Shown piece by piece: positions 1-9,433 of a stretch of DNA of 56,971 nucleotides; position 1 is the stretch's first letter, and every line of letters begins with the position of its first letter. The DNA comes from Phycisphaerae bacterium (GTDB taxonomy: Bacteria; Planctomycetota; Phycisphaerae; UBA1845; Fen-1342): positions 1 to 56,971 of the forward strand of contig JAJVHV010000035.1 in NCBI GenBank assembly GCA_022072445.1, written 5' to 3'. The notes below the pieces were generated by a model. That model saw only the letters and a list, made by a program, of their open reading frames with translations. It was not told the DNA's origin and ran no database searches. The position numbers and the translations under genes are program-made.

Positions 1-298
1 GAGCCCCGACCATGAGGGCGACCAAGGCGGGAGCCCGAATGGAGGGGTTCGGATGGCGATGGCCATACGACTGGGCGAACGCTAGCGCCAAGTTCGATGG
101 CAAGTCTACGTCGAACCCCTCCCTGACGGTCGGGGCTCGGCTGGGAGCGCAGCTCGCGGGAATCAGGATGGCGCCGCGTGCGTCGCATGGTTGTCGCGAA
201 GCACTGCCGTGTCGATGCCAGAACCCGCTCCCTACGTGCTCAGGCCAAATCGAGCCCAGCATGGCGACGCGTGGCGCGATCGCCATGCAGCACTCCGC
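1..298. repeat. Intergenic repeat region left of the large dockerin gene
   Basis: I see no convincing gene here. Bases 110-145 are a reverse-orientation copy of the short repeat that recurs around 13.9 kb and 15.6-15.9 kb (core GGGGTTCGACCTGAGCGT on the other strand). Bases about 181-285 are a diverged copy, in opposite orientation, of the repeat found at 19196-19429 and 21194-21466; GTCGCGAAGCAC and ACGTGCTCAGGCC are shared. The open frames that cross this stretch simply translate these repeats. Confidence 0.7.
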
Positions 299-3200
299 TC
301 AGCAACCGCCCAGCAACCCCGCGACAAACGCGTCGATGTCAGCCCCATTCACCGTCCCATCGCCATTGGCGTCGCCCGCACATAGCGAACAGGGCGTCGC
401 CCCGTTGATCAACCCGATGAACGGTTCCACGTCGTAGCCATTCACGCTGCCGTCACAGTTCGCGTCGCACGGTGTACAGGTCGTCACCGTCAGCGTCGCA
501 CTCTGCGAACTCGCGGCTCCGCACAATGCCACCACGCCTGCGTCGTATTCGCCGCTGTCCGCCAGTTGCGCATTGTCGATGCGCAGGCTGCTCGTCGTCG
601 CGCCGCTGATGACGCTGCCCCACGCCGTCGCTCCGTCGGCCAGCGCGACACCCTCGCGGCGCCACCGATAGCTCAGCGGTTCGCGTCCCACGGCGGAGGC
701 CGCCAGAACCGCGCTGCGGCCGACGACCGTCGCCGTGTCGGGCGGCTGCTCCGCAATGTACGTCGCCCCACCATCCCACTCCCACGTGTCGCCTAGATCG
801 ACGCCATTGTCGCCGCCGAACAGCACGCTGACGCCGCGAGCGCTGTCGTACGCCATGGCGTGATGACGTCGCCCCGACGGCCCGCTGACGACGCGCTGCG
901 TCCACACGTTCCCGTTCCACTCCCACAACTCGTCGTCGTAGGGGACAATCGTGCTCACCTCGCCGCCGAAGAAGACGCTCACGCCGCGCGACGCGTCATA
1001 GGTCATCGCGCCCCATGTGTGCCGGCGCGGTCCATCGTAAGTGCGCAGCGTCCACGCGTTGCCGTCCCACTCCCAGGTCAGATTGGCCTGGAGCCCGCCA
1101 CCGGCGAGAACACAGACGCCACGCCGCGAGTCGAACACGAGAGCGTGACCGTCGCGGGACGGACCAGTCTCCGTACGAACTTGCCATTCGACGCCATCCC
1201 ACTCCCAAGTATCATCCAGGACGCTACCTGACACATACCCGCCGTGCAGTACCACGACCTGCCGCCACGAGTCATATGCCATGGCGTGGTAGTATCGTCC
1301 CGGAGGCCCACCCGTCGAACGAAGCACCCACGACGTACCGTCCCACTCCCATGTGTCCCTGAAGCCTACACCACCGAACAGCACCGTCCGCCCCCGACTC
1401 TCGTCATACGCCATCGCATGTCCAGTCCGCGACCCAGGCGCGGGCGATACCTCACGCAGATTCCATGCCACACCGTCCCACTCCCAGGTCTTTCCCGACG
1501 CGAACAGAACCGTGACATGCCGGCGGGAATCATACGCGACCGCGTGTTCTGACTGATTGCCCGGCTCACTGTTCCGCAGCCGCCACGAATGCCCGGTAAA
1601 CTCCCAGGTCTCCGCAAATGGCCCCGCGCTCGATCCATCCGTGCCGCCCAGCAGCACCGTCGCCTGCCGGGCGCTGTCATACGCCATGGCATGATCGCCA
1701 CGCTTCGGCGGAAACGTGCCGAGCGTGCGCTGCGTCCACAGCGTTCCGTCCCATTCCCATGTGTCGCTCGCGTAACCCGAAGAGAGGCCGCCAAAAAGCG
1801 TGGTGACCTGCCGCTGATTGTGGTAAGCCATCGCATGTCCGTAGCGCTTGGCCGGTCCCGTCGTGGCGCGCTTGATCCAGGCCGGCCCGCCATCCCACTC
1901 CCACGTATCTACAGACGTCACGTTGTATCCACCGAAGTACACCATGACGTGACGCCGCGCGTCGAAGGCGATCGCGTGTCGATACCGCGCTCCGGGCGTC
2001 GTCACCGCCCGCTTCGTCCACACCTGACCATTCCACTCCCAGATGTCATTGATGCTGTCCGAGCCATAGCCGCCATAGAGAACAGTCACCTGCCGATGCG
2101 CATCGTACGCCATGGCATGAGAGTGGCGAGGTCCGGGCCCGGACGACGCCCGTATCGTCCAGCTCGCCCCATCCCATTCCCATGTATCCCCATACCGAGA
2201 TCCGTCCGCCGCCACGCCGCCAAATAGCACGCTCACGCCGCGCGCGCTGTCATACGCCAGCGCCGCATACGAGCGCGCCGTCGGCCCGGGCACCAGAATG
2301 TACCTCCAGCGGACGCCGTCCCACTCGATTGTCTCGGCCGCGCCACCTCCGCCGTACGCCACGATCACCCCGCGGGCCGAATCGTACGTCATGGCCGCTC
2401 CCATGCGCGGCCCGGGCATCAACGCCCGCGACCAGCCGCCGCACGTCCACTCGACGCCGCAGCCCAGCTCGCACTCGTCGGGCACACCGTTGAGATTGCA
2501 ATCCTCGCTTGTGCCGGCGGCGATGTCGCAGGCATCCGGAAGATCGTTGCCGTTGCAGTCGGGTCCGAGGCCCGCGTCGATGTCGCAACTGTCCACCGTG
2601 CCGTTGGCGTTACAGTCGGGCTCGCACTCGTCCGGCACTCGATTCAGATCGCAGTCGCGGCTGAAACCGGAAGCGGCGTCACAATCGTCCGGAATGTCAT
2701 TGGCGTTGCAGTCCGCCTCGCACTCGTCGGGAGTGCCGTTCGGCTGGCAGTCCTGGCTGAAGCCCGAGGCGATGTCGCAGTCGTCGGGGATGTCGTTCGC
2801 GTTGCAGTCAATCTCGCACTCGTCGGGAATGCCGTTCGGCTGGCAATCCTGGCTGAAGCCGGTGGCAATGTCGCAACCGTCGAAGATCCTGTTCTGATTG
2901 CAGTCCCTCTCGCACTCGTCGGGAATGCCGTTCGGCTGGCAGTCCTGGCTGAAGCCCGAGGCGATGTCGCAGTCGTCGGGGATGTCGTTCACGTTGCAGT
3001 CAATCTCGCACTCGTCGGGAACGCCGTTCGGCTGGCAATCCTGGCTGAAGCCGGTGGCAATGTCGCAACCGTCGAAGATCCCGTTCTGATTGCAGTCCCT
3101 CTCGCACTCGTCGGGAATGCCGTTCGGCTGGCAGTCCTGGCTGAAGCCCGTGGCGACGTCGCAATCGTCCGGCTCGCCGTTCGCGTTGCAATCCAGGCTG

Positions 3201-5626
3201 TAGCGCACCGTAACCTGGACATAGGTCCCCGGACTGCACTCATACACGCTCGGACTGGTCGTTATACCGATGAACACATGTCCGCTGTCGGCCGCCGCGT
3301 TGAATTGCTCAGCCGTCAGCGCGAGCTGCGCCACGTCGGGAGTCGCCGGACAGTCGTGCGCGCCCGACTGGAACACCCTCCCAACGGCAACGCCATTCAG
3401 ATCGACGTCCAGGTACTCGTTCGTGTCTGAAAGATCCGCAACCGCGGAAAACTCCAGCGTCACCGGCCCGATCGCGGGCGGCGGAGCGAAAAGATCGAAT
3501 CGTTGCGGATAGTTGTATCCGATCGGTGAAAGCTGTTCAGATGCGGCTACGAACTGCGTCTGGCATTCGTCCGGCACACCGTCCGGCTGGCAGTCGCGAC
3601 TCACACCCACCGCGATGTCGCACGTGTCCGCCGTACCGTTCGCGTTGCAGTCAGTGTTGTAGTCCAGCGTGACCTGAACGAAGGAAGCCGAGCCGCAACC
3701 GCTCACTGTGTTTGATGCTGTGAGGTTAATGGTGGCAGTCCGCTCAGTGACAAGGCTATTGAACGTCGCCGCGGAAATGACCAGCGCTTCCCCGTCCGCG
3801 TACATGTCACCCAAACAAGTCGTGCCGCCGGCCTGAAACACGCGCCCCATCACGACTCCGTTGAGTGTGACCGTCACATACTCGTCAGTCGCGTCGAGAT
3901 CGGCATTCGCATGAACGATCAGTCGTACGTCGCCAAATGCAATCGGCAACGCCGAGAACGTATACTGCTGAGGGGACGAGTTGTAGAAGGGTGCGAGCTT
4001 GGGCGACGAAGCCGTGACTGATCCCTGGCACTCGTCCGGAATCCCGTCGCCCTCGCAATCCATGCTGACGCCCTGCGCAATGTCGCACGTGTCGCCGACC
4101 CCGTTGCCGTTGCAGTCCTCACATTCGTCGGGAATGCCGTTCGGCTGACAGTCCTGGCTCGTCCCCGCCGCGATGTCGCAATCGTCCGCCACGCCGTTGC
4201 CGTTGCAATCCTCGCACTCGTCCGGAATCCCGTTCGGCTGGCAGTCCTGGCTCACGCCGCTGGCCACGTCGCACTCGTCGGGCAAACCGTTCCGATTGCA
4301 GTCCGGGCTCGTCCCGCTGTACACGTCGCACAGATCAACCTGCGAATTGCCGTTGCAGTCCTGATCGCCGCCAACCTGACACTCGTCCGGCGTCCCGTTT
4401 CCGTCGCAGTCGCCGCTGAAGCCGGAAGCCAGGTCGCAGCCGTCGGGAACGCCATTCTGATTGCAGTCGCCCGCGGCGACGCCCTCCGGGCCGGACAGGC
4501 GCACCCTGAACACGCCCTGTTCGTAGCTCCACCCACTGACGCGGATCAGATATGTGTGCCCGGCTTCAACGGCCAGCGACAGCTCGGCGTTCTGAGGCCG
4601 ACAACCGTCGTCATCGCACGCCAGCTCCGCGCCGCCGCAGCCATCGAGCACTGAGACCAGCGTGTCATACAGCGACCCGCACAGCGAGATGGTGACGGTC
4701 CCGGAAGCTCGCGGAATGTAGCGATACCAGACGTCCGACGCTCCCGGGCCCGATCCGCAGGATGCGTCGCCATCGCCGGTCGCGCCCTCCGTCGTACCCT
4801 GGTAGTCAACGCCAATAGTAACCAGCTCGGCGTCTTCGCAGCGATCCTGCGCCGTCGCCCCCGGGTCGATCTGACACTCGTCCGGAATGCCGTCCGGCCA
4901 ACAATCGTCACGGCTCGCGCCCGAGGCGAGATCGCATTCGTCAGGAACCGCGTTGCCGTTGCAGTCCGGGCTTGTGCCATTAACGATGTCGCACAGGTCG
5001 CTCGCACCGTTCGCGTTGCAGTCCTCGCTCCCTCCCGGTTCGCACTCGTCGGGCACGCCATTGAAGTTGCAATCCGCGCTGCTGGCACTCGTCACCACGT
5101 AACGCACGCTCACCCGAACGTAGGTCCCGGAGGCGCACAGATTGGGGTCGACGCTCGCGGGCGCTGTCATGCGAATGACCGCGTCTCCGCCACTCGCGGC
5201 GGCGTTGAACGCCGCGGCCGGTATCACGAGCTCCGAGGTGTCCGCTACGGCCGGACAATCGCTCGCACCCGTTTCAAAAACCCGCCCGATCGCCGTGCCG
5301 TTAATGTCCACGTCGAGATACTCAGTTTCGCTTGCCAGGTCGGCGACTGCCGAAAACGCAATCAAAACCGGCTCGATCGCCGCGGGCGGCGAAACCAACG
5401 TGTAACTCTGCGGCGAGTCAAAGCCGATCGGCGACAGCGGCGGCGACGAGGCAGCGAACTCGCCGACCTGACACTCATCGGGAATGCCGTCCGGCTGGCA
5501 GTCGAGGCTTGTGCCGTTGGCGATGTCCTCGTCGTCGGGCACCCCGTTGTTGTTGCAGTCGCTCTGGGCGTGCGCGGCCATGGCCAAGCCGAGCATGCAG
5601 GCGCCGATCAGGATCAGTCGATGCAT
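299..5626 (-). CDS. Large exported Kelch/Ca-repeat/dockerin protein
   Basis: A 1775-aa exported, probably surface-linked protein of unknown task. It has a signal peptide (residues 1-20, ending AHAQ). Many 30-35-residue Asp/Asn/Cys-rich units of the type DCNxNGxPDDCDIAxG, which look calcium-binding, are spread over 22-1060. A domain of about 125 residues occurs three times in the first half, and a pre-peptidase-C-like domain lies near 257-383. About ten Kelch-like units (HAMAYDS, VLFGG, DTWEWDG) cover about 1063-1623, followed by an Ig-like domain (1626-1716). Two dockerin-like loops (DANCDGSVNG, DANGDGTVNG) precede the C-terminal GLLGGC. An ATG at 5626 follows GGAGGTTAG at ideal spacing. The architecture is typical of planctomycete secreted proteins. 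Ligand and partner are unknown; anchoring through the dockerin/Cys tail is inferred. Confidence 0.88.
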   Translation of the reverse strand: MHRLILIGACMLGLAMAAHAQSDCNNNGVPDDEDIANGTSLDCQPDGIPDECQVGEFAASSPPLSPIGFDSPQSYTLVSPPAAIEPVLIAFSAVADLASETEYLDVDINGTAIGRVFETGASDCPAVADTSELVIPAAAFNAAASGGDAVIRMTAPASVDPNLCASGTYVRVSVRYVVTSASSADCNFNGVPDECEPGGSEDCNANGASDLCDIVNGTSPDCNGNAVPDECDLASGASRDDCWPDGIPDECQIDPGATAQDRCEDAELVTIGVDYQGTTEGATGDGDASCGSGPGASDVWYRYIPRASGTVTISLCGSLYDTLVSVLDGCGGAELACDDDGCRPQNAELSLAVEAGHTYLIRVSGWSYEQGVFRVRLSGPEGVAAGDCNQNGVPDGCDLASGFSGDCDGNGTPDECQVGGDQDCNGNSQVDLCDVYSGTSPDCNRNGLPDECDVASGVSQDCQPNGIPDECEDCNGNGVADDCDIAAGTSQDCQPNGIPDECEDCNGNGVGDTCDIAQGVSMDCEGDGIPDECQGSVTASSPKLAPFYNSSPQQYTFSALPIAFGDVRLIVHANADLDATDEYVTVTLNGVVMGRVFQAGGTTCLGDMYADGEALVISAATFNSLVTERTATINLTASNTVSGCGSASFVQVTLDYNTDCNANGTADTCDIAVGVSRDCQPDGVPDECQTQFVAASEQLSPIGYNYPQRFDLFAPPPAIGPVTLEFSAVADLSDTNEYLDVDLNGVAVGRVFQSGAHDCPATPDVAQLALTAEQFNAAADSGHVFIGITTSPSVYECSPGTYVQVTVRYSLDCNANGEPDDCDVATGFSQDCQPNGIPDECERDCNQNGIFDGCDIATGFSQDCQPNGVPDECEIDCNVNDIPDDCDIASGFSQDCQPNGIPDECERDCNQNRIFDGCDIATGFSQDCQPNGIPDECEIDCNANDIPDDCDIASGFSQDCQPNGTPDECEADCNANDIPDDCDAASGFSRDCDLNRVPDECEPDCNANGTVDSCDIDAGLGPDCNGNDLPDACDIAAGTSEDCNLNGVPDECELGCGVEWTCGGWSRALMPGPRMGAAMTYDSARGVIVAYGGGGAAETIEWDGVRWRYILVPGPTARSYAALAYDSARGVSVLFGGVAADGSRYGDTWEWDGASWTIRASSGPGPRHSHAMAYDAHRQVTVLYGGYGSDSINDIWEWNGQVWTKRAVTTPGARYRHAIAFDARRHVMVYFGGYNVTSVDTWEWDGGPAWIKRATTGPAKRYGHAMAYHNQRQVTTLFGGLSSGYASDTWEWDGTLWTQRTLGTFPPKRGDHAMAYDSARQATVLLGGTDGSSAGPFAETWEFTGHSWRLRNSEPGNQSEHAVAYDSRRHVTVLFASGKTWEWDGVAWNLREVSPAPGSRTGHAMAYDESRGRTVLFGGVGFRDTWEWDGTSWVLRSTGGPPGRYYHAMAYDSWRQVVVLHGGYVSGSVLDDTWEWDGVEWQVRTETGPSRDGHALVFDSRRGVCVLAGGGLQANLTWEWDGNAWTLRTYDGPRRHTWGAMTYDASRGVSVFFGGEVSTIVPYDDELWEWNGNVWTQRVVSGPSGRRHHAMAYDSARGVSVLFGGDNGVDLGDTWEWDGGATYIAEQPPDTATVVGRSAVLAASAVGREPLSYRWRREGVALADGATAWGSVISGATTSSLRIDNAQLADSGEYDAGVVALCGAASSQSATLTVTTCTPCDANCDGSVNGYDVEPFIGLINGATPCSLCAGDANGDGTVNGADIDAFVAGLLGGC
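2717..3196 (-). repeat. 96-bp in-frame tandem repeat inside the dockerin gene
   Basis: The motif CTCGCACTCG recurs at 2717, 2813, 2909, 3005 and 3101, exactly 96 bp apart, giving five copies of a 32-residue unit. Alternate copies differ (NQNxIFDGCDIATG versus NxNDIPDDCDIASG), so there is also a 192-bp super-period. This suggests recent expansion by duplication of unit pairs. It has no spacer-repeat structure and is not CRISPR. Confidence 0.9.
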
Positions 5627-5805
5627 GAGCTAACCTCCACGCGCAACGCAACACGATCCGAGTCGGAATGTCCTCACGCCGGTTGGCGGAAGCAGACCGC
5701 CATCCCACGATTCCCTTCGCCCCTCAATCCCTCAGCCCCTCGGCCCCGGTCTCATCATACACCGAACACGACCTCTTGGCGACTCACGTAGTGAGTTCCA
5801 CGCCC

Positions 5806-8800
5806 TCAGTCCCTTCGTCCCTTCGTCCCCTCGCCTCTCCCTTCATACACCAGCCAATACGCCACCGGAATCACAAACAACGTAAACACCGTCGACGCAA
5901 GCAACCCGAAGATCAGCGCCCACGCCAGCCCCGAGAAAATCGGATCGATCGCGATCGGCAGCGCCGACAGCATCGCCGCACCCGCCGTCAGCAGGATCGG
6001 CCGCAGCCGCACCACCCGGCTCTCCATGATCGCGTCAAACAGGCTCCGCCCGCGCGCCAGCGACAGGTGAATGAAATCCACCAGGATGATCGCGTCGCGC
6101 GTCACGATCCCGGCCAGCGCAATCATCCCGATCATCCCGGTCGCCGTGAAGAACACCGGGTCTGCATAATCCCCCACCTGCCCGCCCGCCACCGCGTTCA
6201 GCAGCCAGAAACCCGGCATGATCCCCAGCACCGTCAGCGGAATCGCCAGCATCACAATCAGCGGAATCACAAACGAGCCCGTCTGACCCACCAGCAGCAC
6301 ATAGATGCACGCCAGCGCCGCCGCAAACGCCAGCCCCAGGTCGCGAAACACGTCCAGCGTGATCTGCCACTCACCCTCGCCCGCTAACTCCACCCCGACG
6401 CCCGCCGGCACCCACCAGAACACCCGCCCGCCATTCCACAGAAACGTGCGCTTCCCGACCTCGCGCGCCTCGCCAGTCGAAATGTATCCGCTCCCCGCCG
6501 GCTCAAACCGCGCCACCCCGTTCAGCGTGAACGGCTCGGCCGGCACCCGCGCCGCCTCCGGCGCGCCCACGCTCCGCCGAAGCTCGCGCAGCCGATCCGA
6601 CTCGATGTCCACGACGCACTCCGCCGGCGCGCGCCCCGCCGTCTCGCCAAACACGTACACCACGCGCTCCAGATCCTTGTGATAGATCGCCTGCGCCACG
6701 CGCGACTGCTCCCAGCGCCCCAGCTCCGCCAGCGAAACCAGCCCCGCCGCTCCGCCCTCCGTCGCGCGCTCGCCGCGCCGCGCAGCCACGCTGCCGTCCG
6801 CGCTTCGCCGCTCCGTCGGCTGCACGTGCACCCGCCCCAGGTCCGCGATGCTCGAGCGCAGCGCGCGCGGCAGCCGCAGCTCGATCCGCAACGGATTGCG
6901 CTCCGCCTCATCCCGCAGCACGCCCGCCGTCGAACCCGACACCGCCAGCCGCACCGTCTCGGCGATCTCCTCCACCGTCACGCCGTTCAGCGCCGCCTTC
7001 TCCTGGTCCGTCACAAACGTCAGCCGCTCCACCGCGCTTTCCACCACGTCGTCCACGTCCACCACCCCCGGCTCACGCTCCAGCCGCGCCCGCACCACCC
7101 GCGCCATCTCGATCAACTCCGCGTACGTCTGGTCGGCGCGCCCCCGAACCTCCGCCACCAGCGTCGAAATCACCGGCGGCCCCGGCGGCGTCTCCACGAT
7201 CTTCAGATTGCACCCCCGCCGCCGCGCGATCGCCGTCACGTCGTCGCGCATCCGCAGACCAATCGCGTGACTCTGAAGACGACGACTCTTCTTGCCCGCC
7301 AGGTTCACGCGCAGCTCCGCCACGTTCGCCCCGCGCCGCAGGTAGTAATGCCGCACCAGCCCGTTGAAATCGATCGGCGACGCCACGCCGACATACGAGG
7401 TGAAGTCCGTCACCTCCGGCACGCCCGCGACGTAATGCTCCAGCTCGCGCACACACGCGTCGGCCCGCTCCAGCGTCGTGCCCTCGTCGAAGTCCAGCAC
7501 CAGCAGCAGCTCATTCTTGTTGTCGAACGGCAGCATCTTCAGCGGCACCGCCCGGCACGCCCCCAACCCCGCCGCCCCCGCCGTCAGGATCGCCATCATC
7601 CCCAGAAACTGCCACGCCCGCCGCCGCGACGTCAGCAGCGGCGCCATCAGCGGATGAAACAACCGATACAATCTCGACCGCTTCAGTTCCTCCAACCCCC
7701 CCTCGACCCCTTGACCCCTCGACCCCTCACCCCCTCCGTCCCTCTGTCCCTCCGTCCTTGCGTCCCTCCGCCTCAACACGTGATACGTCATCCACGGCGT
7801 AATCGTGAATGCCACCACCATCGACATCAGCATCGCCACCGGGACATTCAGCGCCATCGGCCGCATGTACGGCCCCATCATCCCGGTGATGAAGAACATC
7901 GGCAGAAACGACACCACCACCGCCAGCGTCGCGACGATCAGCGGCGGCCGTATCTCCGCCACCGCCTCCAGCACGATCTCGCGCGTCGCGCGCCGCCGCA
8001 GGTGGAAGTGCCGCGCAATGTTCTCCACGTCGACAATCGGATCGTCAACCAGCAGGCCCAGCGACAGAATCAGCGCAAACAGCGTCACCCGGTTGATCGT
8101 GTATCCCAGCATCAGGTTGACCGCCAGCGTCAGCCCGAACACCACCGGCACCGCCACCGCCACTACCAGCGCCTCGCGCCACCCCAGCCCGATCGTCAGC
8201 AGCGCGATCACGATCAGCACCGCCACGCCCAGCGCTTCGATCAGTTCGTTGACCTTTTCATCCGCCGTCTGCCCGTAATTCCGCGTGATGACCGTCTCGA
8301 CGTCGTCCGGCAGCACGTCGCGCCGCAGCTCCTGCATCGCGCCGATCACCTGCTCCGCGACACCCACCGAGTTCGTCCCGCGCTTCTTCGCCACCGCGAT
8401 CGTCACCGCCGCCCGCGAGACGCTCCCCTCCGTCGCCCCTGGCGCTGCTCCCGCCGCCGGCCCACCCACGAGCGTCCCCGTGATGCCCTGCCCGCTCACG
8501 GCCCCGCGCGCCGGCCCCCAGCCGTGACGCACGTAGTTGCTGGCCTCCTCCGCCCCGTCGCGCACCTCCGCCACGTCGCCCAGCAGCACCGGCCGGTCGC
8601 CCGACACGCCCACCACCACTCCCGGCAGCTCCTCCGCCCGCCGCAGCACGCCGCCGGCCTCCACCCGCCGCACCACGTCGTCGCGCGAAATCTCCCCCGC
8701 CGTCCGCGTCACATTCGCCGCCTGCAGCGCGCCCCACACCGCCAGCGGCGAAAGCTGATGCGCCGCCAGCCGCTCCGGATCGAGATACACGTACGCCACG

Positions 8801-9381
8801 CGCGACTGCCCGCCCACCACGTACGCCCGCGACACGTCGCGGATCGTCGCCAACCGGCTCACCGCCTCCTCCGCCACGCGCCGCAGCTTGTACGAATCCT
8901 CCCCACCCCCACGCAGCGTCAGCGTCACGATCGGTACGTCGTCGATCTCCACCGGCTTCACCAGCCAACCCGCCACGCCGGGCGGCACGAGATCGAGATG
9001 TTCGTCGATCCGCTTGTAGATCTTGACCAGGCTCCGCTCGCGATCCTCCCCCACGAAAAACCGCACCGTGATCACCGCCTCGTCATCTCGAGACGTCGAA
9101 TAAACGTGCTCCACCCCGTCAATCTGATAGAGCAGCTTCTCCAGCGGCGTCGCAACCAGCTTCTCCACTTCCTCCGCCGTCCGACCCGGAAAGCTCACAA
9201 ACACGTCCGCCAGCGGTACCACGATTTGCGGATCTTCCTCCCGCGGCGTCGCGATCACCGCCGCGATCCCCAACCCCGTCGCCACCACGATCAGCACGAG
9301 CGATAGCTGCGAGCCGAGAAACGCGCGCACGATCGCATTCAGAAAATCGTGCCGCCCGCCGCTCTCATCCGATGTGCTCAT
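5806..9381 (-). CDS. RND efflux transporter permease
   Basis: A 1191-aa inner-membrane proton-driven pump of the AcrB/CzcA superfamily; substrate unknown. A first membrane helix near the N-terminus is followed by REEDPQI and the porter-domain start VSFPGRTAEEVE, usual in this family. The TM4 acidic pair appears in GLLVDDPIVDVENI. The C-terminal half repeats the fold and ends with helices around AGIVTRDAIILVDF. I chose the ATG at 9381 over a GTG at 9459 because the extension is Arg/Gly-rich, lacks a family match, and would overlap the adaptor gene. Residues about 534-565, in the central cytoplasmic loop, are a low-complexity insert encoded by CCCTCCGT-type repeats. The last residues are also repeat-coded. 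It lies 52 bp after the adaptor gene, so the two are likely co-transcribed. No TolC-like gene is nearby. Confidence 0.93.
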   Translation of the reverse strand: MSTSDESGGRHDFLNAIVRAFLGSQLSLVLIVVATGLGIAAVIATPREEDPQIVVPLADVFVSFPGRTAEEVEKLVATPLEKLLYQIDGVEHVYSTSRDDEAVITVRFFVGEDRERSLVKIYKRIDEHLDLVPPGVAGWLVKPVEIDDVPIVTLTLRGGGEDSYKLRRVAEEAVSRLATIRDVSRAYVVGGQSRVAYVYLDPERLAAHQLSPLAVWGALQAANVTRTAGEISRDDVVRRVEAGGVLRRAEELPGVVVGVSGDRPVLLGDVAEVRDGAEEASNYVRHGWGPARGAVSGQGITGTLVGGPAAGAAPGATEGSVSRAAVTIAVAKKRGTNSVGVAEQVIGAMQELRRDVLPDDVETVITRNYGQTADEKVNELIEALGVAVLIVIALLTIGLGWREALVVAVAVPVVFGLTLAVNLMLGYTINRVTLFALILSLGLLVDDPIVDVENIARHFHLRRRATREIVLEAVAEIRPPLIVATLAVVVSFLPMFFITGMMGPYMRPMALNVPVAMLMSMVVAFTITPWMTYHVLRRRDARTEGQRDGGGEGSRGQGVEGGLEELKRSRLYRLFHPLMAPLLTSRRRAWQFLGMMAILTAGAAGLGACRAVPLKMLPFDNKNELLLVLDFDEGTTLERADACVRELEHYVAGVPEVTDFTSYVGVASPIDFNGLVRHYYLRRGANVAELRVNLAGKKSRRLQSHAIGLRMRDDVTAIARRRGCNLKIVETPPGPPVISTLVAEVRGRADQTYAELIEMARVVRARLEREPGVVDVDDVVESAVERLTFVTDQEKAALNGVTVEEIAETVRLAVSGSTAGVLRDEAERNPLRIELRLPRALRSSIADLGRVHVQPTERRSADGSVAARRGERATEGGAAGLVSLAELGRWEQSRVAQAIYHKDLERVVYVFGETAGRAPAECVVDIESDRLRELRRSVGAPEAARVPAEPFTLNGVARFEPAGSGYISTGEAREVGKRTFLWNGGRVFWWVPAGVGVELAGEGEWQITLDVFRDLGLAFAAALACIYVLLVGQTGSFVIPLIVMLAIPLTVLGIMPGFWLLNAVAGGQVGDYADPVFFTATGMIGMIALAGIVTRDAIILVDFIHLSLARGRSLFDAIMESRVVRLRPILLTAGAAMLSALPIAIDPIFSGLAWALIFGLLASTVFTLFVIPVAYWLVYEGRGEGTKGRRD
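7685..7780. repeat. Pyrimidine-rich repeat inside the RND gene
   Basis: Short CCCTCNNTCC-type units (plus-strand sense) lie in frame in the region coding for the loop between the two halves of the transporter. The same kind of tract occurs at about 5812-5840, 19318-19340 and 21306-21377. The coded peptide is an Arg/Glu/Gly-rich linker. Confidence 0.7.
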
Positions 9382-9433
9382 CGCGCGCCCACGCTCACCG
9401 TGTGACGCACCCCACGCCGCGGCCTGCGCTCGC

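Noticed and set aside
12-437. 141-aa open frame at the left edge
   Set aside because: Translates repeat sequence and then antisense of the dockerin gene end.
2717-3196. Possible CRISPR array
   Set aside because: Units are 96 bp, in frame, without unique spacers; this is a protein repeat.
6679-9306. 875-aa plus-strand open frame opposite the RND gene
   Set aside because: Arg/His/Pro-rich shadow of the transporter gene; no family features and the opposite strand is clearly coding.
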